From contig NZ_FOMT01000001.1 in the NCBI RefSeq assembly GCF_900112695.1, positions 744,001-808,000 on the forward strand: a stretch of DNA of 64,000 nt, given 5' to 3'. The notes under the pieces were generated by a model. The model was not told where the DNA came from, made no database searches, and was given only the letters and a program-made list of their open reading frames with translations. Position numbers and translations under genes: made by a program. Source of the DNA: Paenibacillus catalpae (GTDB taxonomy: Bacteria; Bacillota; Bacilli; Paenibacillales; Paenibacillaceae). Of this stretch, positions 63,599 to 64,000 are shown one piece after another. Within the stretch, counting starts at the first letter, position 1; each line of letters opens with the position of its first letter.

Positions 63599-64000
63599 AT
63601 GGAATTGAGATTGGATTATATGAAAGTACAACCGGAATCTTTTCAGACATTATTGAAGCTGGAAGGGTATGTGAAGAAGAGCGGTCTTGACCATAAGCTT
63701 CTGGAGCTGATTAAAATTCGTGCCTCGCAAATTAACGGCTGCGCGTTCTGTCTCGATATGCATACAAAAGATGCGCTTGCGATGGGTGAGACTACGCAAC
63801 GGCTGTTCCTGCTTAACGCATGGCGGGAAGCTCCTTTCTATACGGAGGCAGAGCGTGCTGCGCTAGCATTAACCGAAGCGGTTACCAAAATTTCGGATGC
63901 CGGCGTGCCGCAGGAATTATATGAGCAAGTCCGCAAACATTTCGACGAGGGCCAATATGTGAATTTGATTATGGCTATTAATGCGATCAACAGTTGGAAC
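63599..64000 (+). CDS. Carboxymuconolactone decarboxylase (AhpD-like) family protein, 3' end outside the window
   Basis: 134 codons are visible before the window ends. GAAGGAG precedes the ATG. The family CxxC active site appears in INGCAFCLDMHTKDA near residue 55, with the His of the proton-relay motif, and ASQINGC is typical. Such proteins are alkylhydroperoxidase-like reductases. The gene follows the long inverted repeat, which may control it. Peroxide detoxification is the likely role, not proven. Confidence 0.88.
   Translation, partial: MELRLDYMKVQPESFQTLLKLEGYVKKSGLDHKLLELIKIRASQINGCAFCLDMHTKDALAMGETTQRLFLLNAWREAPFYTEAERAALALTEAVTKISDAGVPQELYEQVRKHFDEGQYVNLIMAINAINSWN

Overview
The window looks like chromosomal DNA of an endospore-forming, polysaccharide-degrading Firmicute, most likely Paenibacillus or a close relative such as Cohnella. 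The evidence is a GerA/GerB/GerC-type germination operon, an alpha/beta SASP, a CotF-like coat protein, LplB/YtcP-type sugar ABC permeases with a YesM/YesN-type two-component system, SLH-anchored surface enzymes and strong AGGAGG-type ribosome binding sites. No rRNA, tRNA, insertion sequence or CRISPR array was recognised.

Layout. 0-6 kb: a 5'-truncated PHP metallohydrolase, a HupE/UreJ-like membrane protein, then a divergent ribokinase / ADP-ribosylglycohydrolase pair and an AraC regulator. 6-13.5 kb: YesN/YesM-type regulators divergent from a three-gene sugar ABC importer (two permeases and a binding lipoprotein). 13.5-29.6 kb: a polysaccharide-utilisation block. It holds a 1560-residue SLH-anchored beta-helix protein, a secreted beta-helix paralogue, a pyruvyl-transferase-family protein, an AraC regulator, an amidohydrolase, a Rieske protein, a ferredoxin-NADP reductase, GH88, a frameshifted GH88/GH105-like gene, GH39 and a 4Fe-4S ferredoxin with an amber codon near its start. 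30-43 kb: small catabolic cassettes built from two phytanoyl-CoA-dioxygenase-like oxygenases, two Gfo/Idh/MocA proteins (one broken), two FAD oxidoreductases, a broken 2-hydroxyacid dehydrogenase and four AraC/XylR regulators. This part has many single-base lesions and gene remnants. 43-50 kb: spore coat protein, ring-cleaving dioxygenase, SASP, ATP-dependent DNA ligase, a deletion scar joining two gene fragments, an AI-2E-family transporter and a Bcr/CflA efflux pump. 50-56 kb: a vancomycin-resistance-like cluster (ligase, racemase, VanXY-type peptidase, VanT-like membrane domain) divergent from a VanR/VanS-like pair. 56-60.5 kb: ger operon. 60.5-64 kb: GH43, an ArsR-type regulator, a truncated AraC regulator, a long perfect inverted repeat and the start of an AhpD-like gene.

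How the genes may work together. The 6-29 kb block reads as sensing, import, surface depolymerisation and intracellular trimming of a uronic-acid-containing polysaccharide. It carries an unusual electron-transfer set (Rieske protein, ferredoxin, reductase) whose oxygenase partner is unknown. The 50-56 kb cluster has the gene set of D-Ala-D-Ser-type van operons with a split racemase, as remembered for vanL. Its ligase, however, carries second-substrate pocket residues typical of ordinary D-Ala-D-Ala ligases. That mismatch makes it the most interesting system in the window.

Five genes between 26 and 43 kb carry a one-base lesion (three -1, one +1, one stop codon). Either the region is decaying or the assembly has errors there, so each broken gene should be read with that caveat.
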